Assembly: GCF_027579695.1 (NCBI RefSeq)
Contig: NC_083575.1
Location: 36,651,154-36,715,153, forward strand
Reading direction: 5' to 3'
From: Neoarius graeffei
Taxonomy: Eukaryota; Chordata; Actinopteri; Siluriformes; Ariidae
DNA length: 64,000 nt
Shown: positions 12,578-52,678 of the stretch, piece by piece
How positions within the stretch are numbered: the first letter of the stretch is position 1
How the letters are laid out: each line of letters begins with the position of its first letter
Notes under the pieces: model-generated
The model's database searches: none
Told to the model about the DNA's origin: nothing
What the model saw: only the letters and a program-made list of their open reading frames with translations
Position numbers and translations under genes: made by a program

Positions 12578-13603
12578 ATGGCACCACATGGAAGAGAAAT
12601 GAGACAAGACCTGAGAAAGAAAATAATTTCTTTACACCACAAAGGTGAAGGCTACAAGATCAGCAAAGCTTTACTTATTAGTCAGAATACTGTAGCAAAA
12701 GTGGTACAAAAATTTAAGAAAGATGGAACTGCAGCCATCTCACAGAGACGTCCAGGTCGTCCACGGAAGTTAACACCCCGACAGGAGCGTCTTCTGATGG
12801 GAGGCGTTGAAGAAAATCGGCATGCAAGTTCACTGCAGTTATCTAAAGAAGTAGGAAGCCAAACTGGAGTGACTATTTCCCGTGACACAATACGGCGTAC
12901 GCTGCAGAGGAATGGCATGCATGGATGCCGTCCACGAAAGAAGCCTCTCCTAAAGCCCAGGCACAAAAAAGCCCACCTAGAGTTTGCCAGGACCCATGCT
13001 GACAAAGATGAAGACTACTGGGACTCTATCCTCTGGAGTGATGAGACCAAGATAAATGTTTTTGGAACTGATGGCTTCAAAACTGTATGGCGTCGCAAAG
13101 GTGAAGAATACAAAGAAAACTGCATGGTGCCTACAGTGAAACATGGTGGTGGCAGTGTCCTTATGTGGGGCTGCATGAGTGCTGCTGGTGTCGGGGAGCT
13201 GCATTTCACTGATGGCATCATGAATTCAGAGTCAGACCTGTTGCTCTATACTGAAAGAGAAGATGCTACCATCACTCCGTGCCCTTGGTCGTTGTGCACT
13301 TTTCCAACATGACAATGATCCTAAACACACATCTAAGGCCACTGTTGGATTTCTGAAGAGGAACAGGGTGAAAGTGATTCAGTGGCCGAGTATGTCTCCT
13401 GATCTGAACCCAATCGAACACCTATGGGGAATTCTGAAGAGACAAGTTGAGCATCACTCTCCATCCATCATCCAGTCACTAAAAGAGGTCATTGTTGAAG
13501 AATGGAAAAAGATTGATGATGTAAAATGTCGCCAACTTGTTCATTCCATGCCTAGAAGACTTGGTGCTGTCATTAAAAATCATGGAGGCCATACAAAGTA
13601 CTA
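12578..13603 (+). pseudogene. Tc1 transposase, one frameshift
   Basis: The start MAPHGREMRQDLRKK is followed by a paired-like helix-turn-helix region (NTVAKVVQKFKKDG, then the GRPRKLTPRQERLL AT-hook-like segment). The DDE catalytic region shows WSDETKINVFG (first D), QHDNDPKHTSKA (second D) and SPDLNPIEHLWG (E). The C-terminus is NHGGHTKY-stop. The frame shifts once near 13250, between MNSESDLL and MLPSLRALGR, so no intact protein is made. All catalytic residues are still encoded. Confidence 0.85.
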
Positions 13604-13876
13604 GATGTAGTAGTTTTTGTTGTGGGGTGTACTCATTTTTGCACCACCCTAATTTGAGTAAAACTTAAAAAAAAAAAAGTGTAATCCAAGTTATATTATT
13701 AACCTTACTTTCCCATTACAAGTTAAACAGATGTTATATTAAACTTTGTCTTGTCAACATTTTGGAAATTGTTTGTGTTCATTGAGATATTGTTTAAAAT
13801 GTTACTTTTCAAAGGGGGTGTACTCATTTACGCTCAGCACTATAGGATCTAAAGCTTTGTGGTTTATTTGTTACAG

Positions 13877-42627
<28,751 letters not shown>

Positions 42628-44093
42628 TATCACTTCCTAATAAAAGGTCCTGGAGTTTCTTGGCTAAATGCCAAATCTAAACTAACCAGGGATCTGCACA
42701 TTTACAGCAGAGGATTCCATGTCAATGCTGCCTCTTGCACACTCCTTTCCTTCTTTACCTTTCCCCCCCTCCCTCCCTTTGAGTGAATGAATGCATGGCT
42801 TTTTTTTTTTCTTCATCTTTTTGGGAGGCGGCATTTCCTCTTGCATTACGTGATCTAAAAATAAAGGTAAAATACAAGCATATTGCCAAGGTATTTAACT
42901 GCGAAATGATGCTTTATCCTGTAGCATAGGTTCTCAAAACAACTTGGAGAAGAGAGAAAAGCTATTTAAGTTATGTCTGTCCCTGACACTATTAACTTAT
43001 TTTATGCTCTTCAACTCGAGTATTGTTTACTGCACAGATGCAGTTCTCAGATTGCTTTAATACTGAATAATGCTGGTGTTCTCTCCGAGGCAAGCACAAT
43101 GTTCCTCAATGACCCTTGGGTCTCAATAGTAGCCATAATGGAATGGCGCCATCTTCAGGTCATACTGAAGGCCTACTCCCTTTCTCCCTATTCCCTGTCA
43201 CTGCAATATCTCTGCTGAGGGCACCCAGCAACTGAACGCTCAGTGAAGCGAACATAAGCCACCCTGAGGAAATCTGGGAGCACACAAGTGTCACATGTCT
43301 GTCTGTGAGTGCCTGTTGCGCGTGTGCTTTGTGAGATTGTAAGGCCGGTATGTTTATAGCGTGATGGATTTATATGGACGTCTATGTGAACAGAATGAAT
43401 TTAACACCGTTGTCAATTTTGCAACCTATTTTTGTTAAATGTTATTTATGTGTAGTTTTGTGAAATTTCATCATGGCGGATCTCCACTTTGGGGGAATGT
43501 GTTTTGGATTTTGCTTTTGTCGCTGAAGCTTATTTACACCTACTGACTTAAGTGTGTGTGTGTGTGTGTGGGGTATGACCTTTTAAGTCTTTGAGATACA
43601 ACAGTTTTTTGTTTAAAAAAAAAACATTTAAAAAATGTCTTCACCAAGCTGATCAAATTGCTAACTCTGGCAGACGTGAAATTACTTCCTGCCTAATGTG
43701 ATAAAGAAAATCCAATTACAAGCCGCCTGATGTTATTAGGAGGAATTCTCAAGAAATATCCAGCAAGCGGAAGGGTGCTAGGGCTAAATATAAACACATT
43801 AACTCATGACTCAGTTTAGCTAACAGCATTAAGATGTCTTGGGAGTTTTTGTAATGATTCTGGAGCTTATTAACATGATGATGAAAAGTGGTGCAATGTC
43901 CACTCGAACAGTACGTTTGTCCCAAAGCATGTGTGCATGCTCGCACACACATCATCCCAACTTGGAGTTCGTCACAATAAGCATGTTTCCTGTGTGGAGG
44001 ATTAATTGGAATCCGACGTCAAAGACTTACTTGTTAATATGTGAATTATTGTATAAATGCATACATTGTACAATATTGTAAAACAAAAATAAA
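42628..44093 (+). promoter_or_regulatory. ubr2: ubr2 3' untranslated region with candidate polyadenylation signals
   Basis: No reading frame is supported after the ubr2 stop. AATAAA hexamers occur at 42639-42644 (12 bp after the stop), 42860-42865 and 44088-44093. The first is very close to the stop, so the second is the more likely main site and the third would give a long 3' UTR. No transposon with clear ends is seen here, which fits a transcribed 3' UTR. Which signal is used cannot be decided from the sequence. Confidence 0.5.
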
Positions 44094-44494
44094 ATAAGAA
44101 AAATAAATGGTGTGTGTAAGTAAATTACCCATGACCTTATAGCGTGCGTGAGTAGTGTAATTGTATTGATCAGTGGTGCATTGGTTACTCTCTCCAGTGT
44201 GCCCCAGTTCTGTCAGATCCTTTTGCTCCTTCGGAAAAGAAAGATGAATAAAGGGGGTGAAAAGATCCAAACGGTTTGTAAGGAAGTTAATCTTCATTTT
44301 CTTTGACCATATTAACTGCAGTTCAGCCAACTTGAGGGCTTTACAGCAGAATTGTAACAAGATGTTTGTGTTCAAGTTCAACAGGTTTTTTAAAATTTTT
44401 TTTTTTTTGTAAGATAGTAATTCTGAAATGTGAATGGGATTGCTTTGTTGTTGTGGAGACTGCAAAACAGTAATGAAGTTGGCATTTCTGTTAA

Positions 44495-45177
44495 AGGAAC
44501 AGTCCACCGTACTTCCATAATGAAATATGCTCTTATCTGAATTGAGACGAGCTGCTCTGTACCTCTCCGAGCTTTGCGCGACCTCCCAGTCAGTCAGACG
44601 CGCTGTCACTCCTGTTAGCAATGTAGCTAGGCTCAGTATGGCCAGTGGTATTTTTTGGGGCTGTAGTTAGATGCGACCAAACTCTTCCGCGTTTTTCCTG
44701 TTTACATAGGTTTATATGACCAGTGATATGAAACAAGTTCAGTTACACAAATTGAAACGTAGCGATTTTCTATGCTATGGAAAGTCCGCACTATAATGAC
44801 AGGCGTACTAACACCTTCTGCGCGCTTCGACAGCGCATTGATACGGAGCTCAGATATCAATGCGCTGCCGATATGCGCTTTCCATAGCATAGAAAATCGC
44901 TACGTTTCAATTTGTGTAACTGAACTTGTTTCATATCACTGGTCATATAAACCTATGTAAACAGGAAAAACGCGGAAGAGTTTGGTCGCATCTAACTACA
45001 GCCCCAAAAAATACCATTGGCCATGCTGAGCCTAGCTACATTGCTAACAGGAGTGACAGTGCGTCTGACTGCGTCTGACTGACTGGGAGGTCGCGCAAAG
45101 CTTGGAGCGGTACGGAGCAGCTCGTCTCAATTCAGATGAGAGCATATTTCATTATGGAAGTACGGTGGACTGTTCCT
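44495..45177. mobile_element. TTAA-flanked foldback MITE between ubr2 and prph2
   Basis: TTAA (44491-44494, 45178-45181) flanks ends AGGAACAGTCCACCGTACTT and AAGTACGGTGGACTGTTCCT. Arms of about 300 bp are nearly perfect complements, with a loop of about 90 bp near 44790-44875. Because the arms mirror, the frames on both strands encode the same IENRYVSICVTELVSYHWSY peptide, which is not a gene. TTAA points to piggyBac or Kolobok mobilisation. Confidence 0.88.
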
Positions 45178-46616
45178 TTAAGTTTGATATTGAATGAGAT
45201 TCCATGTATCGTTTTTCCTCATTCAGAGTTGTAGGATTTAAATAGTGGATGTTCGTAACGGTCTATTGTGCTTCCTGTGGAGGGGAGATTTGTCTGTCTG
45301 CTGGAGATCCCAAGGTGCCCTTGTCCTGTACTGCGTCAGTCACCGGTCTCTGAATTTCACCTGACTGAGGCAAAGCAGCTTACCCTACACTCATCTCACT
45401 TACTGCTTATAGGCTTGATGGCTGAAGACGATTCAAGATGACAGATGCCCTCTGACCTTTGTCCTAAATACTCATGGTCAGTGGTTTAAGAGTTCTGGAC
45501 AGAACAACAACGTTTAATGACTCGTTGCTAAATGGTTATACGTTGGATTTGAACAACTGTTGAGATTTATTTGGCATAAAACCAAGGAAAGTCATTTTTA
45601 ACTATTAAAAAAAGTGCATAGACACTCCTGCATTCTTCAATCAGCTAAAGCTGAACACCTCCTTGGTGTCCCAGCATCTTTCCTCGCCTTCCTTACCTTA
45701 CTCAGACATCTTGGATCTCAGTGTTCCATCCTACATGTGTAGTTGAGAACCTTTGGCAAAGAATAGCTAATGCAATCCCCCCGTAAGGTGTGCTTAAATC
45801 ATGTCATTTCAAAAACTGCAGTGAATAATGGAATAACAAACCCAATACATCTGTTGAAACAGCTTTATCTTGCACACGTCTCTACGGTACATGTTCATTC
45901 CAACAGTAATATTGTACAGTGAAAAGTTAAAATGTGCGCGTGCACACAATCCAGTTTACAAATGCAGTCACATGAAGTACAACATAAACACAACTGGTAA
46001 TGGTTTGACCAAAGAGTGAGCTGTCAAGCATGATGCTCTAAATCTTATTGACTCACAATTATGTAGAAAAATTTAAAAAACGCATGTCACCTTGCTCAGA
46101 GGTTCGTTTATAGTCCGTGCCTCAATGAGATACTTAACTCAAGAGGTTCACATACTGATAGGAATGCTGCAACATTTATTCCATTTATAATTTATCCGTT
46201 TCACTTCATCATAGGCCTGATTTAAATGGATTGAAGTTGTCAATCTGTGCCAGTGTTGCACAGTTACTCAATCAGCGGTGTTTGAGAAGAGCCTGGACAC
46301 CAGAGGCTCTATTTACTTAGCTTTTCAGCTTTTGAAAGCTGCCAATACAAGTTCTTGCCCCCTTCCCAATTTTTTTTACCTTAACTTATTTAATATATGA
46401 AGAAGTCAAAAAGATGTGTGCCTTCATGGTGTTAGTCTTTTGGATTTGAACAAGGCAGTGTGAGGGTTATCACTACAATGTCTTTTGCCCCTCCTGAACC
46501 CTGATTGGTTGGTGTCAAAAGATAAGATGACCTAAATATTTAGGCTAACTATTTTTATCTCAACTTCATTTTCCCTCTCACAACAAATATACATTTTTTT
46601 AAAATTAAACTATATG
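45178..46616. other. intergenic stretch between ubr2 and prph2, nothing recognised
   Basis: I see no coding frame, RNA gene or clear transposon ends here. The composition is ordinary. Together with 42870-44490 it is the least repeat-altered part of the interval between the genes. Confidence 0.6.
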
Positions 46617-48225
46617 CAGTGGTGCTTGAAAGTTTGTGAACCCTTTAAATTTTTTTATATTTCTGCATAAATGTGACCTAAAACAACAATGGATTTCACA
46701 CAAGTCCTAAAAGTAGATAAAGAGAACTCAGTTCAAAAAATGAGTCAAAAATATTATCCTTGGTCATTTATTTATTGAGGAAAATGATCCAATATTACAT
46801 ATCTGTGAGTGGCAAAAGTATGTGAACCTTTGCCTTCAGTATCTGGTGTGACCCCCTTGCGCAGCAATAACTGCAACTGAATGTTTCCGGTAACTGTTGG
46901 TCAGTCCTGCACACCGGCTTGGAGGAATTTTAGCCCATTCCTCCGTACAGAACAGCTTCAACTCTGGGATGTTGGTGGGTTTCCTCACATCAACTACTTG
47001 CTTCGGGTACTTCCACAACATTTCGATTGGATTAAGGTCAGGACTTTGACTTGGCCATTCCAAAACATTAACTTTATTCTTCTTTAACCATTCTTTGATA
47101 GAACGACTTGTGTGCTTAGGGTTGTTGTCTTGCTGCATGACCCACCTTCTCTTGAGATTCAGTTCATGGACAGATGTCCTGACATTTTCCTTTAGAATTT
47201 GCTGGTATAATTCAGAATTTATTGTTCCATCAATGATGGCAAGCCATCCTGGCCCAGATGCAGCAAAACAGGCCCAAACCATGATACTACCACCACCATG
47301 TTTCACAGATGGGATAAGGTTCTTATGCTGGAATGCGGCGTTTTCCTTTCTCCAAACATAACGCTTCTCATTGAAACCAAAAAGTTCTATTTTGGTCTCA
47401 TCCGTCCACAAAACATTTTTCCAATAGCCTTCTGGCTTGTTCACGTGACCTTTAGCAAACTGCAGATGAGCAGCAATGTTCTTTTTGGAGAGCAGTGGCT
47501 TTCTCCTTGCAACCCTGCCATGCACACCATTGTTGTTCAGTGTTCTCCTGATGGTAGACTCATGAACATTAACATTAGCCAATGTGAGAGAGGCCTTCAG
47601 TTGCTTAGAAGTTACCCTGGGGTCCTTTGTGATCTCGCCGACTATTACACGCCTTGCTCTTGGAGTGATCTTTGTTGGTCGACCACTCCTGGGGAGGATA
47701 ACAATGGTCTTGAATTTCCTCCATTTGTACACAATCTGTCTGACTGTGGATTGGTGGAGTCCAAACTCTTTTTAGAGATGGTTTTGTAACCTTTTCCAGC
47801 CTGATGAGCATCAACAACGCTTTTTCTGAGGTCCTCAGAAATCTCCTTTGTTTGTGCCATGATACACTTCCACAAACGTGTTGTGAAGATCAGACTTTGA
47901 TAGATCCCTGTTCTTTAAATAAAACAGGGTGCCCACTCTCACCTGATTGTCATCCCATTGACTGAAAACACCTGACTCTCATTTCATCTTCAAATTAACT
48001 GCTAATCCTAGAGGTTCATATACTTTTGCCACTCACAGATATGTAATATTGGATCATTTGCCTCAATAAATAAAGGACCAAGTATAATATTTTTGTCTCA
48101 TTTGTTTAACTGGGTTCTCTTTATCTACGTTTAGGACTTGTGTGAAAATCTGATCATGTTTTAGGTCATATTTATGCAAAAATATAGAAAATTCTAAAGG
48201 GTTCACAAACTTTCAAGCACCACTG
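46617..48225 (-). mobile_element. Tc1-like transposon, nearly complete
   Basis: Inverted ends are CAGTGGTGCTTGAAAGTTTG at 46617 and CAAACTTTCAAGCACCACTG at 48225, with TA after the right end. Inner repeat blocks (TATTTCTGCATAAATGTGAC; GTGGCAAAAGTATGTGAACC and ATATGTAATATTGGATCATT, complementary) recur at both sides. At 1609 bp it has standard Tc1 size. Confidence 0.92.
46836..47860 (-). pseudogene. Tc1 transposase, single frameshift
   Basis: MAQTKEISEDLRKSVVDAH begins at 47860. An extra base in an A-run near 47771 shifts the frame just after GYKTISKK. In the other frame FGLHQSTVRQIVYKWRKFKT continues the second helix-turn-helix and leads into GRPTKITPRARRV. The catalytic motifs WTDETKIELFG, QQDNNPKHTS and SPDLNPIEMLW and the GGHTRY end are intact. 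One indel separates it from an open frame, which indicates a fairly recent insertion. Confidence 0.9.
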
Positions 48226-48261
48226 TATGTGATTCATCAACTTGTCAACATTTACATTTTT

Positions 48262-48545
48262 ATCACCCGCTGGCCGAAAGGCCGGAAGGGGGATTATGTC
48301 GTTACGATGTCCGTCCGTCTTGGGAAGGGTACTCGCCTTCTGAAATCAATTCCTCTCTCAATTTTTAGAGGAATTTCATGAAACTTGACAGGATTCTTTG
48401 TTATATGTCGGTAATACACACACTGCAATTTTGTTCAATTCAGTCACATTTTACCGGAGTTATGGCCTTTGATTACCAAACCTGTGCTTTGACAATTTCA
48501 TGAGGATGTATTAAGCACGTATAGCATAGATATAGTTGTTAGCGG
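48262..48545. repeat. low-copy repeat with GGCCGAAAGGCC hairpin end
   Basis: It begins ATCACCCGCTGGCCGAAAGG and passes through GGAATTTCATGAAACTTGAC, similar in style to the GAATTTCACCAAACTTTCAC units at 55476-56092. The end is not defined; AGCGGGGGATAT at 48541 may be the counterpart of the left end. Confidence 0.4.
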
Positions 48546-48777
48546 GGGATATTGTGCTCTCAGAGCACGCTTGTTTCCAGTTGCTGTGCTCAATGGATTT
48601 AAAAGGTTCATTAAGGATGTTTGTTCACTTCTGGTTGGACAGCACATCAGTACAATATACATACTACAAGTGCTTATGGGAATGTGTGTCAATGTTTGTA
48701 GGAAATTGTTTTTTGCAAAAGTTATCTTTGACTCTCCTTATAGGATGATTTCAGTCCCAGCTGGCGGTGCGAGCTGC

Positions 48778-51702
48778 TCAGCTGGCACTGGCAGCAGCCT
48801 CAGCCCCTTCCACCTGGTTCTTTCTGCCAAGAGATTTTATCTTCTGCAGGACATCAGATACAGTCTCTTTCACACTCTTTTCCAGCAGCCAACCTTCACT
48901 TTCACACTCTGGGTTCTCTGGGTTTGTCAGGGTCTCCAAAGAGGTTGTCAAGTATTTCAGTCCCACCATATCTGCAGCCTACAACACAGGTGCAAATACA
49001 AAAAACAATAGTTGTGTGGTTATGTAAGTGACTGGCCGACTTACTCATACTATGCTGGGTTAATCTCGGGATTCATGATTAACTAACCTAAATATTCACC
49101 CGACCTCACATGGTCTTACCATCTCTGACCAACATAGATTTTTCCACCTTCATCCACTGGGTCACTCTTTGATGTTTATTCCAGGAAGAGTGTCTGGGTT
49201 TCTGATGAAGTTTAAACTGAGATACTTGGTGTCACATCGGTGTTTATATAACCACAAACAAACTTTGTCAATTTGCTGATGACCTAAACATTGTGGCAAG
49301 GGTCATCAATTTTATCCACAAAGTGCTAGTGTGGCTGCAAGTTTTCATTTCAGCCACACTGTCTAATCAGTTTATCTTGGAGTCCAATCAACTATCAAGT
49401 GGACCTCATATTTAGCTGGAATGAAAAACCTGAAGCCACAACAGCTGTTTGCGGTTAATATCGATGACCCCTTCATTATGTTATGTAGTTATAGTATGAG
49501 GTTCAATTCTTAACCAGTTACTTAACTAGCCAATGTTTTATACATTATTATTATATTTGTATTATGGCTGGGGTTCACTGAAGTACCATATTCTCCCTTA
49601 CCTGCAAGACCATGACAAGCAGCACAAGAGCCCCAATGCTGTTCATCATTCCCCCATAGTAGGAGACCAAAGCTTCACGGCAGCCTTGAGTCCAGATGTT
49701 TAGTTCTTCAGTGTGATGGTCATAGTCATAGTGAGCAGAGTTATTGTTCAGATGGTGCTGTATGCAGGGCCGTGGAGAACCAGGGTTGCAGCAGCTAAAG
49801 GGAACGCTGTCCATAAGATATTTACCTTCTACGTTGCTTGCAATACGACTGTGGAAACATGAGAAGCATGCACTTAATAGTTCTGTAATGATCCTAAATA
49901 TAATGAGGCTTGTATTGCCCTGTAAACAGGTTATTAAATAATAGGCTTAGTATCGAGACCCAAAGTATAACTTTTTCTCAGTTTTTCCTTTGTAGTATTA
50001 ACCTCCTAAGGCCCAAGCTGTTTTTTTTTACATGCGTTTTTTATTTCTCTTTGCTATTTGGGCTTATTAGAACCTGATTAGAATAAAAACTAAGCATCAT
50101 CTTTTGATAAGATGTACTTTTAGAGAAAAAGTATGTCCACATATGTGGATTCTTGTTCCGAATTTCTATAAAGTGCTGTCCACGCATGTGACCGCTAAGC
50201 CCTAGGAGGTTTTTAATGTGTGGTGGTGTATTATTTGGAGATGGGTGACAAATGAATGGTAAAACCAACATCAAGTGTCCTCATCACCTTCAAAACCAAC
50301 ATCAAGTAAGGTGTTGACGATGGATGGTGGTTGAGACCTCTTCCTAACGTCAATCCAAAACCTTCCATTGGTGGTTGATTAGCTTGAGATCTGGTGGCTG
50401 TGAAGGCCATCGCATATAATTTACATACTCTCCAAACTTTTCAGTGGACCCTCATGTTCGTGAGGGCATTGTCATCCTAGAAGAGACCGCTCCCACCCAT
50501 CAAGATAGAAATGTTTCTTCATAGCGACCCTTCCCTTGAAGGGCACAAGTGGACCCAAACCATGCCGGCAAAAATTTTCCTTTAATTTGTCACCCTTCTG
50601 TATTTTAAAAATGGTTCCAAAAGTCTGCAAATAATGTAAGAAATTATCAGAATGTTATATTACATTCTGTGTTTATTACTTTACCTTCAGCCTTTTTCCA
50701 AGTCGAAATTTTAGTGGAAATTATATTTTAGATCTAATGACTTATAAATGTTAGTGGATTTTGAGTAAAGATTTGGAAATAAGTCAGTCAAAAGGTTTTG
50801 TTTTTTTTCTCCCCCATATTTGGTTTTAGAGTTCAGCGGATTAGTGGAAAATCTGTGTGCCATGAGCAACTTTAAATCAGATCTATTGATAGAATCAATT
50901 GCAAAGGCATTGTAGGCTAATGTGCATTTGAAAATTGTTCATTTTTTCTTCACTGAAATTCTCTATGCAGTAACAATATTCTTTTTCATGGACTCGGCAA
51001 CGTCTAGTTTACCTTTAACATCATCTGAAATGGACATTAACGCCACTTAATTCTTATAAATCATTTAAATGTCTTACCTATGTGCTGGTTTAATGAATTG
51101 TGGAAGGTAAAAAGCACTCACTCTTTGACCTCATCGTTGCTGAAGTCCAGGTAGCGGTTGCTAACCCACTGGATCTCAAACCAGTCCCTAAAGTTGTTGT
51201 TGCCACAGCAACGGAACTCAATCTGAGTCATATCCAGCGTCCTCTTCATGAAGCATCGTCCTGGGGTGTCTGTGTCTTTGTAGTATTTCATCCCATTTTT
51301 TAGACCTTCAGCCAGTGCAAAATGTAGAGAGATCTGCATCAGGAAGCAAAGCAGAGCCATGATGAAGAGGATGATTGAGAAGGCAAAGCATCCACACAGG
51401 TAATTTTTCACCACAGGCTTCCACTTGGAAAACTTGGCTGAATCGAGTGAGTCATGGCACACTTTGCCACCAAATGCATTGATGCCGCAAGCAACAAGAC
51501 CTACCAGGATGAGCAGGTTGGGTACAAAATGACTCTCATTATTGTCCATCATCTCACTCCTTTTGCGAAGTTCAATCTTGAAGAAAAGTCCCATGCTAAA
51601 TATGAGGATCCCACCTATAACTGCAAGCCAGTACAGGAGCCACAGTCCTTGGGCCAGTTTGATCCGCTTGGCCAAATCAAATTTTATAACCATCAGAGCC
51701 AT
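48778..51702 (-). CDS. prph2: prph2, peripherin-2 (rds), photoreceptor disc-rim tetraspanin, complete
   Basis: Peripherin-2 shapes the rims of rod and cone outer-segment discs, as homomers or with ROM1. Exons on the - strand: 51122-51702 (581 bp with ATG), 49602-49848 (247 bp) and 48778-48978 (201 bp with TGA). The product is 342 residues against 346 in human. The first two exons have the same coding lengths I recall for human PRPH2. Four membrane segments are visible: three in exon 1 and one at the end of exon 2. The large second loop has GRC (the position of human Cys150, the intermolecular disulfide), [20 protein letters not shown] and an NNNSAHY N-glycosylation sequon. The cytoplasmic tail keeps [11 protein letters not shown]. 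The start MALMVIKFD matches the family N-terminus. No disruption is seen. Fish carry more than one peripherin-2 paralog, and which one this is was not determined. Confidence 0.97.
49849..51121 (-). other. prph2: prph2 intron 1, no recognisable element
   Basis: This 1273-bp intron has donor GA|gtgagtg and acceptor tttccacag|TCG. I see no transposon ends or coding remnants in it, unlike the ubr2 introns. The second prph2 intron (48979-49601) is also free of recognisable repeats. Confidence 0.7.
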
Positions 51703-52042
51703 GTTTTGTTCCTTGATTAGTTGTCTATCAAATATTCAATCTTTTAGAGGAAGACTACTTGTATCACCTATCAAAAAATTGTGCTTCACCAGCTTAATTT
51801 TGTTCCGTTCCAGAATGGTGCTACCACAGATGTCATGCCAATAATTCCCCTCTTCATACTCATTCTTTCCACCCAGAGTTCATGTAGGCCCATAGTGTTG
51901 GCAAGGAGAGAGCTCTACCAAGAACGAAATTTTGTATAAAATTGACCAAAATGGAACAGTTCCCCTTCCTGCAAAAAGAGGTGACCAGCTGAGGCATCAA
52001 GTGATTGAAGCCATGAGTTGCTCTACGTCATGCTAAACCCTT

Positions 52043-52140
52043 CTAATCAGCCTTGATCTCATTTTCAGCAGATGAACCTTGGGTTGTAATCCTTCATCTT
52101 TGTGTAACTGGTTAGTTGCTTTAGTTTCTCTTGCTAATCA
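52043..52140. promoter_or_regulatory. cluster of TAATC homeobox-type sites upstream of prph2
   Basis: About 340-440 bp upstream of the prph2 start codon there are three TAATC cores in about 100 bp: TCTAATCAGCC near 52042, TTGTAATCCTTC near 52084 and TTGCTAATCAGC near 52131. TAATCC/TAATC is the core bound by photoreceptor OTX/CRX factors, which regulate peripherin-2 in other vertebrates. The link is inference; such short motifs also occur by chance. Confidence 0.3.
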
Positions 52141-52678
52141 GCACGGAGGGAGGAGATTTACACTGAGGAACCTTAGACTATTGCATCCTCCATCATGTAC
52201 ACAAAGCATGATGTATTGTAGATGTGCGGTCTGAACAGAGTCCAGGAAAATATGCAGAGGCAAATGTGTCAAATTAACAACACATTTTTGTGATGTAGAC
52301 ATACTCAATAGAACAGGATCAGTTCATACTTAACTGTCTTGGTAACCTTTATTAAATGTAGTGATGGTTACATGGCATCTGTTGGTTGTCTTTCATGGAG
52401 GACTCTGTCTACAGTCGCATCTTGGTTCATCTGCCATGTACAGCCAGGTGAATGCAAGTGTTACAGTAGGTCTGGTCACATTTCCTTATTTTTAATGAAA
52501 ACAATTCTATTTACTTGTTCAAGAAAGACACATTCAGCAACAATTCTCAGATTACACCAAAGAGAGCAAGTACATTTAAACACTGATCAGCCATAAAATT
52601 AAAAACACTGACGGGTGAAATGAATAACTTCACACTGATTATCTCATTACAGTGGCACCTGCCGAGGGTTGGGATATA

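Larger units (their letters stand above)
6521..13844 (+). mobile_element. Tc1-like transposon split by a nested 5.7-kb insertion
   Basis: Long inverted repeats (about 240 bp) begin CAGTGCTGAGCGTAAATGAG at 6522 and end with its complement, CTCATTTACGCTCAGCAC, at 13840, followed by TATA. Both carry the inner blocks AATATCTC, AAAATGTTGACAAGACAAAG and AAAATGAGTACACCCCAC. The Tc1 sequence is interrupted between about 6799 and 12500, with CACAGGTG at both junctions (6791-6798, 12501-12508). Only about 1.6 kb of the span is Tc1. The right end lies 33 bp before the ubr2 exon at 13877. Confidence 0.85.

Noticed and set aside
1-13876. Upstream ubr2 exons within the left third
   Set aside because: I looked for recognisable UBR2 blocks preceding AEEAQRKLKRQNGEDL and found none; the intron appears to extend to or beyond the window start.
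44702-44960. Two 62-residue frames encoding the same peptide on opposite strands
   Set aside because: A consequence of the inverted arms of the TTAA foldback element.
52043-52140. Definite prph2 promoter call
   Set aside because: No TATA box or initiator could be fixed; kept only as a low-confidence motif cluster.
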